Shown piece by piece: positions 35,719 to 45,221 of a DNA stretch of 64,000 nucleotides. The stretch is from NCBI GenBank assembly GCA_002162675.1, contig MAAE01000048.1, positions 85,302 to 149,301 of the forward strand, read 5' to 3'. Below the pieces are notes generated by a model that saw only the letters and a list, made by a program, of their open reading frames with translations, searched no databases and was not told the DNA's origin. The position numbers and the translations under genes are program-made. Numbering within the stretch: position 1 is the stretch's first letter; every line of letters begins with the position of its first letter. The DNA is from Colwellia sp. 39_35_sub15_T18 (GTDB lineage: Bacteria; Pseudomonadota; Gammaproteobacteria; Enterobacterales; Alteromonadaceae).

Positions 35719-36681
35719 TTATTTTTTATTAATAATATTGTCTTGCATCCAATGTAGATTATGAAACTCTGGTTTATCGGTTAATTCACCCGATTGATAA
35801 GCATCAACAATTTCTTCGATAGCATCAGCTACCGTTTTACTGGGTTTAAAGCCCGTTGCTAGCAACTTATCTGAGTTAACTCGGTAAGAGCGAGGATCAT
35901 TAGAAGGTGTTACTTCAATACTACATTCAATACCTTTATCCGACATGTTAGCTTGTACAAGCTTAGCGATATCCATAATAGTAATATTTTCAAAACCTGC
36001 GTTAAATACCCCTTGCGTCTTATCAGGGTTATTAAGCATAAAAATATACAAGTCGGTAATATCGTCCATGTGAATATTTGGTCGAGCTTGGTCGCCACCA
36101 AAAACGGTTATATTATTATTTTTCAATGCGGCCATGGTTAATAAGTTCACAGAAACATCAAGACGCATGCGCGGCGATAAACCACAGACAGTTGCAGGTC
36201 GAACAATTTGTACCGCCATTTTATCGGCGTAACTTAACAATACTCGTTCTGCCACCATTTTAGTTTTGTTATATTCTGATATAGGGGTAAGCTCGAGTTC
36301 TTCGGTTACTTGCTCTTCATCCTTAATCCCATAGACACTGCCAGAAGAGGCATAAATAAATTGCTTTATACCTGATTTACTCGCTTTATCAGCAAGTTGC
36401 ATTGTAGCTAAACAGCTGATTTCCCAAGTCAACTTAGGGTTTAAGTCACCACATGGGTCATTGGCAACAGACGCTAGATGAATAATCGCTTCAAAGTCGG
36501 TTAAGTCGAGTGAAGCAACATCACGAATATCGTGCTCTTTTACAACTAAGTTTTCATGTGCGGTTAAATTATTACCAAACCACATAATATCTAATGCGGT
36601 AACTGTATGGCCTTGTGCTAATAATTTTGGCACTAAAACACTACCTTTATAGCCACATGCACCTGTTACTAATATTCTCAT
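35719..36681 (-). CDS. NAD-dependent sugar epimerase/dehydratase (SDR)
   Basis: A 320-residue extended SDR protein with VTGACGYKGSVLVPKLL, SSGSVYG and the YNKTK active-site motif. It shares the segment SPRMRLD and overall layout with the SDR at 48152, so the two are paralogues. Relatives are annotated as UDP-glucose 4-epimerase-like, but specificity cannot be read from sequence. It is followed by a 79-base gap to the nine-gene operon. Confidence 0.75.
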   Translation of the reverse strand: MRILVTGACGYKGSVLVPKLLAQGHTVTALDIMWFGNNLTAHENLVVKEHDIRDVASLDLTDFEAIIHLASVANDPCGDLNPKLTWEISCLATMQLADKASKSGIKQFIYASSGSVYGIKDEEQVTEELELTPISEYNKTKMVAERVLLSYADKMAVQIVRPATVCGLSPRMRLDVSVNLLTMAALKNNNITVFGGDQARPNIHMDDITDLYIFMLNNPDKTQGVFNAGFENITIMDIAKLVQANMSDKGIECSIEVTPSNDPRSYRVNSDKLLATGFKPSKTVADAIEEIVDAYQSGELTDKPEFHNLHWMQDNIINKK

Positions 36682-36760
36682 TTAATATTTATCCAAACTT
36701 CTAATTTTTTAACTAGTATAAACCTTTATTATTGGCTTACAAACGAAATAGTTCTTTGTT

Positions 36761-38224
36761 TTATATAGTGATATGATAGTAGGGGTTGAGTATTTTCAAC
36801 TCATTTCCCCAAGTTGAAACAAGCTGATTATGCATGGCAAGTTGATGCCTTTGTGAGCAAATTATTACAACAGCCTGCTTTCCTATGCGTCCAGTACTAT
36901 TAATATAATTTTTTATACTTTCCACAGAGATCACTGGCACATTATTAACTAACTGCCCCTCTTTAGTTTCATCATTATCGACAATGGCAACTATTTTTAA
37001 ATAACTGTATTCAAGTAAGGCGTTAAGCTCTGTACCGCCACCAAATGCAATGATATTACTTTCATTTTTAATGAGTTCATCCACTTTAGCTGGAATGTAT
37101 GACAGCCACTCTTGACCCAGCTGCTCAACGGCAACACGCTGAGTAAACACGTTAAACAAGTCAGTCGAATTGCTTAATAACGTTTCACAATCCATTATGC
37201 CCTGCGCTTGCCCTTTAACACTCTTAATAAACTCCTTAACTTGTGGGTTTTGGTCGTCACCAAATAAAACGTTATGCTGACTAAAGAATTGATGGTGTAA
37301 TTGCGTTTCTTTCATTTTAAAAAGCGCAACACTTAAGGGATTAAATGTGTCTACAATAGTTAAGGGGGGGATATGTTCATCTTCAAGTGCCATTACCATA
37401 CAAGCTTGGGTATCGCAAACCACATGAATTTTATCGTTTTTATACGGCAACGGCATTGTGTCTATAGTGTAATTTTTTGGTACCTCTATTTTAAGCCGAC
37501 AATCCATTAAAAATGGGTAACAATAATTTCCTCGCTGAATTACCGCAACGTTAGGTAAATGCCAATAAATATAGTCTGGCCATTGATTATTAAAATGAAC
37601 ACTATCAACTGTACTTTGTAAACTCCATGGGTGAATATGCTTAATGGATAATGCTACTAATTCTTTACCAGGAAATGCCAACACATTTTTTTTATCATTA
37701 AAATACTCATTACTGTCCGATAGAAAACCTTCTTTTTTGACACGTATACTTCCCACTAAAACACAGTCTATACCTTGCTCGTGTTGTGAAAGTAAATAGC
37801 TAAAAACACCGTCAGAAATAATAATATCTGACATGAGTGGAATAAACACCCCAGCAGACAAGTGTGCTTGAGTCATACCTAATTCAAGGCAGGCCATTTT
37901 TAGTGCATATTTTTTCCAGTCACTATCGATATATCTCCGCCATAAATTACGATCATCAGCAATGCTACTTTCCAGTCTCCTCAACTCATGAAAGCTCACC
38001 TTAACTATTGACATTAACTGTTGATAGGATTGATGCGACGTTATTTTTTCACGCCCAGCATCATCAGTAACAATATGGTAATGAACTTTATAATGATTAT
38101 TTTCAGCTAATGCAGGTAAATTTTGGAGTGATAACTGGCAAGGCAGGCTTAATGATAAATAGTCATCTAAATAACTATCTCCCCAAACAGGCACAAGTAA
38201 ATGAATTGATAACGGCTTAGACAT
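36761..38224 (-). CDS. Unassigned protein with C-terminal Rossmann module (possible glycosyltransferase)
   Basis: A 487-residue protein from the ATG at 38224, overlapping the preceding stop by eight bases; the frame opens at TTG 38272. Residues 1-380 begin SIHLLVPVWGDSYLDDYL and contain LMSDIIISDGVF and LPNVAVIQRGNY, which suggests a GT-A-like or related transferase, but I do not recognise the family. Residues 390-487 form a sugar-nucleotide-like Rossmann module (IIAFGGGTELNALLEY, VAIVDNDETKEG). It is last in an operon that starts with a split transketolase. A G7 tract on the plus strand near 37362-37368 is in frame. Confidence 0.5.
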   Translation of the reverse strand: MSKPLSIHLLVPVWGDSYLDDYLSLSLPCQLSLQNLPALAENNHYKVHYHIVTDDAGREKITSHQSYQQLMSIVKVSFHELRRLESSIADDRNLWRRYIDSDWKKYALKMACLELGMTQAHLSAGVFIPLMSDIIISDGVFSYLLSQHEQGIDCVLVGSIRVKKEGFLSDSNEYFNDKKNVLAFPGKELVALSIKHIHPWSLQSTVDSVHFNNQWPDYIYWHLPNVAVIQRGNYCYPFLMDCRLKIEVPKNYTIDTMPLPYKNDKIHVVCDTQACMVMALEDEHIPPLTIVDTFNPLSVALFKMKETQLHHQFFSQHNVLFGDDQNPQVKEFIKSVKGQAQGIMDCETLLSNSTDLFNVFTQRVAVEQLGQEWLSYIPAKVDELIKNESNIIAFGGGTELNALLEYSYLKIVAIVDNDETKEGQLVNNVPVISVESIKNYINSTGRIGKQAVVIICSQRHQLAMHNQLVSTWGNELKILNPYYHITI

Positions 38225-38924
38225 ATAACAGTACATCCTGCTCGGCTTGCTGTAGTGCTTGAGGTGTACCAATATCTTTTAAATATTGATTGTTATGCCA
38301 ACACTGAATTTTACCTAACAGTAAGGGCAATAAATGGTAACTAATGTCAGTGCAATCAGCTTGCTTTTTCCATAGTTTTTGAACATTTGAGTTAAAACAA
38401 AAAACAGCACCACTAGCATGGTTTGAAGGAGGGTTTGCAACTTTCTCATGAAAAGCAATGAGTCGTTTATGTTCATCAATTTCAACAATGCCACATGAAG
38501 ATGGTGTTGTTGTTTCAAAGGTCATCATGCTCGCTACAATATCAATAGGCGCACGTTGATGAAATTCGATAAACTGTTGCCAGTCACAAAAAACAAGGTT
38601 ATCAGCATGAGCAACAATAATAGCTTGTTCATCATCAAATAATTGCTTTGATAATTGTTGAAAGGTTTTTAATGTGCCCTGTAACGAGGGTTCATAATGA
38701 GTCGTTATATTATATTTTTCTTTTAATGGCTCAAGATACGCTTCAACCTGTGACGAGAGATAATGGGTATTAATATGAAATTCAGTAACACCTACTGCGC
38801 TTAATTGCTCTAACCAATAACCTAGTAAAGGTTTGTTATTTATAGGCACCAAGCATTTAGGAATATTATTCGTCAGGGGGCGTAAACGTGTACCTAATCC
38901 AGCGGCTAATAATAAGGCCTTCAT
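38217..38924 (-). CDS. Sugar-1-phosphate nucleotidyltransferase
   Basis: A 235-residue nucleotidyltransferase with LLAAGLGTRLRPLTNNIPK, the metal site AHADNLVF and YLKDIGTPQALQQA. It is the short form of the family, like HddC or MurU-type enzymes, so the base used (GTP, UTP or CTP) cannot be told. It overlaps the kinase/cytidylyltransferase gene by four bases, so the two enzymes are probably made together and may act in succession: phosphorylation, then activation. Confidence 0.82.
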   Translation of the reverse strand: MKALLLAAGLGTRLRPLTNNIPKCLVPINNKPLLGYWLEQLSAVGVTEFHINTHYLSSQVEAYLEPLKEKYNITTHYEPSLQGTLKTFQQLSKQLFDDEQAIIVAHADNLVFCDWQQFIEFHQRAPIDIVASMMTFETTTPSSCGIVEIDEHKRLIAFHEKVANPPSNHASGAVFCFNSNVQKLWKKQADCTDISYHLLPLLLGKIQCWHNNQYLKDIGTPQALQQAEQDVLLYV

Positions 38925-40411
38925 TGAGCATTAACCTGACTAAAAGCATTAAGTAATTCTTGATATTGTAATGGCACATTCCCCACACGCCCTACTTGAC
39001 AACCAGCGGCTAAACTACCAATAAATGAAGCTTGCCAAATATCTGCTTTACTGACTAATGACATTGCACTCGCGGTTAGCATTGCATCTCCGGCTCCAGC
39101 AACATCTAGCGGGCTTTTATTAAAGGTAGGAAGTTCGTCTGTATCCCACCAACCAGCTTGTTTATTTTTACTTCGGATCAACACGCCATCTTCAGCAAGC
39201 GTTACCATCACATGTTTTGCATTTAAAAATTCACCAACTTTTTCTGATACTTGAATTAAACCATCTTTACTATTTTGCAGCGTTAACCGTGCTTCGTGCT
39301 CGGTGGGTGTAATAAGTAACATGTCGTGAAACTTAGCAAGATCTCCCACTTGCGATGACGATTGACTATCAGCAACCATGGCAACGTTATTCTCTTTTGC
39401 ACAACATATTAGAGACTCTAAAAAGCCATTACATAAAAAGCCATAATTAAAATCACTGAAAATAATCAAGTCATAATTTTTTAATTTAGGAATAATAACG
39501 TCAAGTAACTGCTGCCTTACCGGCAAATGAATATCGTGTTGGCGAAAATTATTTACTCTTAATAAACTTTTGCCATTGGCGCGGTAACGAGTTTTTGTTG
39601 TGGTCGGTCGAGAAGGGTCTTTTATTAAAGTCGATTTTACGCCAAAACCTGTCAATTGTTGCTCGACATAATTGGCATTATCGTCTTCCCCCACGACAGA
39701 GTAAAAATCAACACTTGCCCCTAAACCTTGAGCATGAGCAGCAACAATGCCTGCACCACCAATAAAACGACGAGTTTTTTGTGGTGATACGACAATCGTT
39801 GGATCTTCTTGCGACATACCTATGGGGTGGCAATCAATATATTCGTCAACAATAACATCGCCAATAACCGCAACCTTTAATTGCGTAAAGTGAGCAATAA
39901 TTTCTTTTAGCAGTTCTGCATGGATCTGATGACGATTACAATAAGCTAAAGATTTATATGAAAAATTCAACTGTGAGTATGGTAATGATTCTGCACTATC
40001 AAGTGCATTGGCGCTAATAAATTCACCCGAGCCAAAAACCAGTTGCCCACCATAAGCATTAACGGCATCTTGCTCATCATTGTCGAGCTTTTCGAATTCT
40101 TTGCCTTTTACAACTGCACTGGGTTGTAAGGCATCAATAAAATCTAATTTATTGTCAGTAACCATAAAAACATCGTCAACCACAGTGACGCACTTTAAGG
40201 CTTCAGCTCTGTCGTTATCACTGAGAAATGCTCCCGATGAATAATCTTTAGCTAATAGGCCAATAACAAGTTTGTCGCCTTGTTCGGCCGCAAATTTTAA
40301 AAAGCGAATATGTCCTGGGTGTAAAATATTGAAATTGCCAAATACGCACACTAGTTTTTGATGGTGTTCATTTATTTCGGTTAGCAATGTTTGTAATGAT
40401 TGACTAAGCAC
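38921..40411 (-). CDS. Bifunctional nucleotidyltransferase-PfkB kinase with HldE domains in reversed order
   Basis: A 496-residue protein. The N-terminal domain has the HxGH nucleotidyltransferase motif (HPGH at 31-34). The C-terminal domain is a ribokinase/PfkB kinase with GGAGIVAAHAQGLGA and the anion-hole motif DVAGAGDAM at 436-444. HldE (heptose 7-phosphate kinase/1-phosphate adenylyltransferase) has these domains in the opposite order. I place the start at GTG 40411, five bases after GAGG and overlapping the previous stop; the frame opens at 40531 but those residues are antisense to nothing conserved. Likely substrate is a sugar or heptose phosphate made by the upstream genes. Confidence 0.78.
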   Translation of the reverse strand: MLSQSLQTLLTEINEHHQKLVCVFGNFNILHPGHIRFLKFAAEQGDKLVIGLLAKDYSSGAFLSDNDRAEALKCVTVVDDVFMVTDNKLDFIDALQPSAVVKGKEFEKLDNDEQDAVNAYGGQLVFGSGEFISANALDSAESLPYSQLNFSYKSLAYCNRHQIHAELLKEIIAHFTQLKVAVIGDVIVDEYIDCHPIGMSQEDPTIVVSPQKTRRFIGGAGIVAAHAQGLGASVDFYSVVGEDDNANYVEQQLTGFGVKSTLIKDPSRPTTTKTRYRANGKSLLRVNNFRQHDIHLPVRQQLLDVIIPKLKNYDLIIFSDFNYGFLCNGFLESLICCAKENNVAMVADSQSSSQVGDLAKFHDMLLITPTEHEARLTLQNSKDGLIQVSEKVGEFLNAKHVMVTLAEDGVLIRSKNKQAGWWDTDELPTFNKSPLDVAGAGDAMLTASAMSLVSKADIWQASFIGSLAAGCQVGRVGNVPLQYQELLNAFSQVNAQ

Positions 40412-41267
40412 AAATACCTCGTTTAAAGTCGGCAATAACCGCTGAAATTGATTCTGTTTTCTTATCACTAAAACCTGCAATATTTGAGCCATAAAAGGGC
40501 TCCAATGAGCCATAGGGTAAAGGAATGACACCTTTCTCGACGGCAGAAATCGCCGTAATATTAGCTTGTGATAAATTTAATTGCTCTGCAAAAACCTGCG
40601 CTAACTGGTAATAGCTTATATCTTTAGCACCTGATAGCTGAATGGTTATATTCTCTGGTGTCTGGATTAAAGCGATAAGTTGTTTACATAAAAATGACAG
40701 CGAAATAGGCGCAATAAAGTGATCTTTAAAAGCTAATAGCGGCGTTTTACTCAGGATTGTTTGTTGCCATTGTTCAAACAGCAAAAAGTTGACACCAATA
40801 ACTTTAGTCGGTCGAACAATAGCTACATTCAGTGACTGTGTATAAATTTCTTTTTCAACTTCAGCTTTTAATTCCCCATAAAGAGAACAAGGCTGATACT
40901 CAGTTTGCCAATGTACATTGGGTTTTTGACAAGAAAAAACTTGGTTAGTTGACATAAAAATTGAAAATATATTACGCCGTGAAAAATAGTTTAATAACTC
41001 AAGCGTGTTTGTTACATTCAGTTGTTGTGCTTGTTGTGGAAAATCACGACATTGTGAAATATTGGTCATTGCAGCTAAAAAAACAACAGCATCATACGGT
41101 TGCGATAATAAAGCAGAGTTCGCTAAAGGTGTAGACAAGTCTAAATAGTTGTTTAGGGTACTATTTTTTCTTTGTGTTGCTACAACCGTATCTCCTTGCT
41201 CGATTAATTTACTATGTAGTGTCTGACCTATATAACTATCGCCACCAATAATAAGCACTTTTGCCAT
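40404..41267 (-). CDS. RmlD-like sugar reductase (SDR)
   Basis: A 287-residue SDR protein with IIGGDSYIGQTL, VFLAAMTNISQC, MSTNQVFS and the YGELK active-site motif, most like dTDP-4-dehydrorhamnose reductase. It starts eight bases after the alcohol dehydrogenase gene and its stop overlaps the next start. The product sugar is unknown because no matching rmlABC set is nearby. Confidence 0.72.
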   Translation of the reverse strand: MAKVLIIGGDSYIGQTLHSKLIEQGDTVVATQRKNSTLNNYLDLSTPLANSALLSQPYDAVVFLAAMTNISQCRDFPQQAQQLNVTNTLELLNYFSRRNIFSIFMSTNQVFSCQKPNVHWQTEYQPCSLYGELKAEVEKEIYTQSLNVAIVRPTKVIGVNFLLFEQWQQTILSKTPLLAFKDHFIAPISLSFLCKQLIALIQTPENITIQLSGAKDISYYQLAQVFAEQLNLSQANITAISAVEKGVIPLPYGSLEPFYGSNIAGFSDKKTESISAVIADFKRGICA

Positions 41268-41274
41268 TATCTAT

Positions 41275-42327
41275 TTAACCTTGTTTGTCTAATTCAGGGT
41301 GGATAGCAATAACCGCACGAACTATTTTCCGCTGTGCTAAGTCATCTAATGCTTGATTAATATTATCTAGTGAATATTCTTGCGATAACAAACGTTCAAA
41401 AGGTAACTGTTTTTCTTGATAAAGTTCAACTAGTTTTGGAATATCTCGGTCTGGTTGAGCGCCACCACCCCAACTTCCTCTAATACTTTTTCCCCGGTGA
41501 AAAGCATGGGGCTCTAATTTGATTGTTTCGCCATCAGCCGGATGTGAAGCAAAAATACATTGCCCGCCACCATCTTTAACACTAGCAAAAGCTTGTTCGA
41601 TAGTTTTCGTTACCCCGCCAGCCTCTATTGAATAGTCTACGCCACCTTGAGTGATCTTTGCGATTTCTTCAACCACATTACATTTGTTTGAATTAAAAAC
41701 GTGAGTCGCGCCTAACTCTTTCGCCAAGGCCAGTTTTTCATCTTCAACATCTACCGCAATGAGTAAACTTGGTGAAAAAAGTTGTGTTGCAATTAATGCA
41801 CTTAAACCAATGCCGCCTAAACCAAAAACCGCCATAGTACAGTTCCATTCAGGTCTCAGTTCGTTTAGCACTAAACCGGCTCCCGTAGGTAAAGCACAGC
41901 CAAGTAATACCGCCACTTTTAATGGCATACCTTGCGGTAATTTTACCAGACGATTTTCCGCAACCACACTTAACTCTGAAAAAGTAGTTACACCACCGGA
42001 ATTAATTTTTTGCCCTTGGTATTGATAAGTGCCGCCAGGTGCGTCTAAGCCTTGGCCTTTTATCCATCCCAATACAACCGTGTCACCAACATTAACTTTA
42101 CTGATGCCCTCTCCTGTTGCTTCAACAATACCAACGCCTTCATGGCCTAATAAATGGGGTAAGTACTTGTCTTCGCCACGGCCACCTTGCACTTCCATTA
42201 ATTGTGAGTGACAAACGCCACTATAAATAATGCGAACCAGTACTTGTCCATACTGTAATTTAGGGATCTCTATTCCTTCAAGTATTTGCAAAGGTTTCGA
42301 TGTTTCAAATAATACCGCGGCTTTCAT
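41275..42327 (-). CDS. Zinc-dependent alcohol/polyol dehydrogenase (MDR family)
   Basis: A 350-residue medium-chain dehydrogenase from ATG 42327 (frame opens four codons earlier). Catalytic zinc ligands can be placed at Cys39, His62-Glu63 (LGHEGVG) and Cys144 (GCALPTG), and the NAD loop is VFGLGGIGLSALIA. The lobe that normally holds four structural-zinc cysteines has none. Related enzymes in wall and capsule clusters reduce ketose phosphates to alditol phosphates (TarJ type). With a transketolase and a nucleotidyltransferase in the same operon, a polyol or reduced sugar product is possible; this is inference. Confidence 0.75.
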   Translation of the reverse strand: MKAAVLFETSKPLQILEGIEIPKLQYGQVLVRIIYSGVCHSQLMEVQGGRGEDKYLPHLLGHEGVGIVEATGEGISKVNVGDTVVLGWIKGQGLDAPGGTYQYQGQKINSGGVTTFSELSVVAENRLVKLPQGMPLKVAVLLGCALPTGAGLVLNELRPEWNCTMAVFGLGGIGLSALIATQLFSPSLLIAVDVEDEKLALAKELGATHVFNSNKCNVVEEIAKITQGGVDYSIEAGGVTKTIEQAFASVKDGGGQCIFASHPADGETIKLEPHAFHRGKSIRGSWGGGAQPDRDIPKLVELYQEKQLPFERLLSQEYSLDNINQALDDLAQRKIVRAVIAIHPELDKQG

Positions 42328-42392
42328 ATTTTCTCTCAAATTTATTATTTACTGCTAAAAATGGTTATTGCTCAGTAGTAACTACTGAGGTA

Positions 42393-44600
42393 TTAGTAAA
42401 AACGATAATCGCTTAATCGCTCTTTAATACGACGACTTTGCACTGCTGGGTAAGGTAAGACGATAAATTCATTTTTCGTTATTGCCGATAAGGGTTTTAC
42501 TGGGTAACCACAAAATAACTGCCCTATTTTATGTTTGTCTTCATCAAGCCAACAACTTACCTTTTCACCTAAAATACAGCCTGCATATGAAGCTGATGGC
42601 CCAGTACCTAGCACAGCAACACTATTAATAGCTTGTTGCTTGATATTTAAAAGGTGTTGAACATTATTATCAAAGTGCTCTATGCATTTTTTCTGAGGAT
42701 CAAATATTTTATGACTATTTATAGTTTCATTACTCTTATTTTCACTTGAGGGAAATGCCGTTAATGAAGCAACCACCGTCAGCTCTTTGTCTATTTGATT
42801 TTTAGGCCAATAAACAAAAGGAAAATATTGTAAAACGAGTTGTGCCAAGGTCTGCTTTGAAAAATGAGAAACATGATCGTATATCGCAAAGTCCCATTCG
42901 TTTTCGTCAATATTTGGCACTTGAAAAATAATTTTCCCCGTTGATGACAGTTTACTTTTCAACGTAGACAATAAGCTATCTAGTTGCCAAACATGTTCTA
43001 AAACATGTACTAAAGTGATTAAGTCAAACTGCTCTTCTATGTAGTGTAAATCCCCCTGATAAAAATCAATGAGTTTATAGTTTTTCTTTAACATATCGGC
43101 TTGATGAGCAGAAACATCTTGCGCGTAAAGTTGCCAATCTCCTTTTAGCGCCGTCATCGCTGCAAGCATAACTCCACTGCCAGCCCCCACATCAAGCATT
43201 CGTCCTGACTTAGGTAATAGTTCCTGACAATGATTTAAGATCATCTGACAGCGCGAACTCGGCACATCAGCAGAAAAGTTAAGCTGCTCTTTACCTTTTG
43301 TTAACTGATAAGCTTGATAACTTGCATAGACTTCTTCAACATTTTGTTGGTAAGCGTCATCAATATTTTTTTGATAATGCCCACAAGCTTGGCATTGATA
43401 AATGGCGAAGTTAAACCCTAGTGGGCGACAATCCGATGCGACACAATGCTCTTCTTTCGATTGATAAACCCGTTCAACATGCTCTGCGTGGCAAACAATA
43501 CAACTATATTTCATGCCATCAGCCTTTAGATTTGAAGCGTTACACAATATCTGCTTGGCATGGTTCAACTTTGTCTCATGCAAAGAGAAATATGCTTTAC
43601 TGCGCTGTAACTGTACGCTTAATATTTCGTTGTTCGATTGTCCTGAAAATTCTCTGCGATTCGCAATTTCGGGTATAAATTCATTGAGTAAAATTAAATT
43701 CCACTTCAACTGAGTCAATGCGAGGATCACTATAAAAGTAGTTTGTTCATCAATCAATGTTCGGAAAAAAGGCTGCTGCACAAAAAGTGTCAAATATGAA
43801 ATATCAACGGGATGTCTTGGCTGACAAAAAAAGTCGGCGACTAATTTATACTTACTATCATGTCCAGCATATTCAAAATCAAAAAAGGTTAATTCATCTG
43901 TTAACGAACTAGAACTGGCTTCTTTGGTGATTAACATTGCATTATGAAAACCAAAATCAGAAGGTGATATGCAATCAGAATTTAAAGGGGTAAATCGATT
44001 TTTTTCATTAATTAACAAGTTAATTTCAGCAAGTTTTTCAGCTAAAACATTCGTTATAAAATCTAAACATTCATGAGTAATTACGTCAGTTCTATCGATC
44101 GTGTTTTTGGCTCGTGATAGGCGTTTCTCTACAATTTGATAAGCGTCGTCAAGATTAGTAATCGCATCAGACGCTTGTTGAAGACTCGCTTGGTTTTTAT
44201 CATGCGTTGACTGGTGCACATTAGTGTTTATAGCAAGAATAAAATTAATACATTGCTGAACATAACGACTTTCACTATCAGCATTAATGTCTTCTGCTGT
44301 AATGCTTCTACCAACCATAAATTCAGTCAGTAAATAGCCATTGTTAAAGTCGACCGCAATCGGCTTTGCAACCTGATGGTTATCTTGTAGCTGCAAAGCG
44401 TTTAAAAAGTTGTATTCAGCCTTTAGCTTAGGGAATTTTCCTGAGGGGCCCGCGAAAAAACATTTTAAAAAATAAGATTTGTCTACCTGCTTGACTTGAT
44501 AGCACTGATTGTTTTTTCCGCCTTGACAAGGTACAAGTTCAAAAGAACCATTACCCAGTTGCTCAGCTAAAAAACGAGCTAACAAACTAGATTGCTGCAA
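42393..44600 (-). CDS. Three-domain fusion: APH-like kinase, zinc-binding methyltransferase, Rossmann module
   Basis: A 735-residue protein. Residues 1-340 are an aminoglycoside/choline-kinase-like domain with the catalytic SPSDFGFHN (212-220) and FFDFEYAG (239-246). Residues 366-406 hold paired cysteines (Cys367, Cys370, Cys403, Cys406), followed by a SAM domain with MLDVGAGSG (468-476). Residues 661-735 are a sugar-nucleotide-like module starting VAVLGTGPSAS. Start is TTG 44600, directly after the HAD stop and nine bases after GGAG; the next Met would destroy the kinase. It may phosphorylate and C-methylate one intermediate. I know of no characterised protein with this order. Confidence 0.72.
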   Translation of the reverse strand: MQQSSLLARFLAEQLGNGSFELVPCQGGKNNQCYQVKQVDKSYFLKCFFAGPSGKFPKLKAEYNFLNALQLQDNHQVAKPIAVDFNNGYLLTEFMVGRSITAEDINADSESRYVQQCINFILAINTNVHQSTHDKNQASLQQASDAITNLDDAYQIVEKRLSRAKNTIDRTDVITHECLDFITNVLAEKLAEINLLINEKNRFTPLNSDCISPSDFGFHNAMLITKEASSSSLTDELTFFDFEYAGHDSKYKLVADFFCQPRHPVDISYLTLFVQQPFFRTLIDEQTTFIVILALTQLKWNLILLNEFIPEIANRREFSGQSNNEILSVQLQRSKAYFSLHETKLNHAKQILCNASNLKADGMKYSCIVCHAEHVERVYQSKEEHCVASDCRPLGFNFAIYQCQACGHYQKNIDDAYQQNVEEVYASYQAYQLTKGKEQLNFSADVPSSRCQMILNHCQELLPKSGRMLDVGAGSGVMLAAMTALKGDWQLYAQDVSAHQADMLKKNYKLIDFYQGDLHYIEEQFDLITLVHVLEHVWQLDSLLSTLKSKLSSTGKIIFQVPNIDENEWDFAIYDHVSHFSKQTLAQLVLQYFPFVYWPKNQIDKELTVVASLTAFPSSENKSNETINSHKIFDPQKKCIEHFDNNVQHLLNIKQQAINSVAVLGTGPSASYAGCILGEKVSCWLDEDKHKIGQLFCGYPVKPLSAITKNEFIVLPYPAVQSRRIKERLSDYRFY

Positions 44601-45221
44601 TTAATAATGCTCCGCTAATGTTGACCAATGAGAAATCTTATTTTTAGCTAATTCGCTGTATTGTTGTTCAAGTTTTTGTTCATTTTTCGGATCAAACAAA
44701 ACCTTCTTTGATTGCTTTGGAAAACTTTTATGCATTAAAATACTTGGTAAGTCATCAATAAAAATGTCACATGATAATGCAGCAATTTTCGCTATTTTTT
44801 CTTCTTTAGTTTCATTAAAAAAAACATTTTCCTTGGCAATAGTGCTTAACGAACCCAATGATGAAACAAGTTGATATTGTTCTAACCAAGTCATTGCCGC
44901 AATATGAAAATTAACCTTATCGCCAATAATAGGATATTTGGTTTTATGAGAAATAATAAATAACTCATGGCCTTTGTTGAGCCATGTAGTAATTGTTTGA
45001 TGAATACCAGCGAACGGAATTGCTTGATGAATCTCTCTTCCATAAACAATACCTTGTAACTCTGTCCATTTTCGTTCGTTGTTAGCATCTAGAAAAGACT
45101 GCTTTACAGCGAATTTAGTGGGTAAGGTTTCTTTAGGGATCCAGCCTAATTCCAGAGCGACTTGATAAAAGACGCCAGTGTAATCAACCATTGTATTATC
45201 GAAATCAATACCAATACGCAT
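44601..45221 (-). CDS. HAD-family hydrolase
   Basis: A 206-residue haloacid dehalogenase-type phosphatase with the nucleophile motif GIDFDNTMVDY at the N-terminus, LFIISHKTK and FIDDLPSIL near the end. It is packed with no gap between the transketolase C-subunit and the fused kinase-methyltransferase. In context it probably dephosphorylates a sugar phosphate made by the transketolase pair. Confidence 0.72.
   Translation of the reverse strand: MRIGIDFDNTMVDYTGVFYQVALELGWIPKETLPTKFAVKQSFLDANNERKWTELQGIVYGREIHQAIPFAGIHQTITTWLNKGHELFIISHKTKYPIIGDKVNFHIAAMTWLEQYQLVSSLGSLSTIAKENVFFNETKEEKIAKIAALSCDIFIDDLPSILMHKSFPKQSKKVLFDPKNEQKLEQQYSELAKNKISHWSTLAEHY

Noticed and set aside
37362..37368. G7 tract in the protein at 36761, considered as a second phase switch
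   Set aside because: The reading frame is intact on both sides and seven bases is short for frequent slippage.
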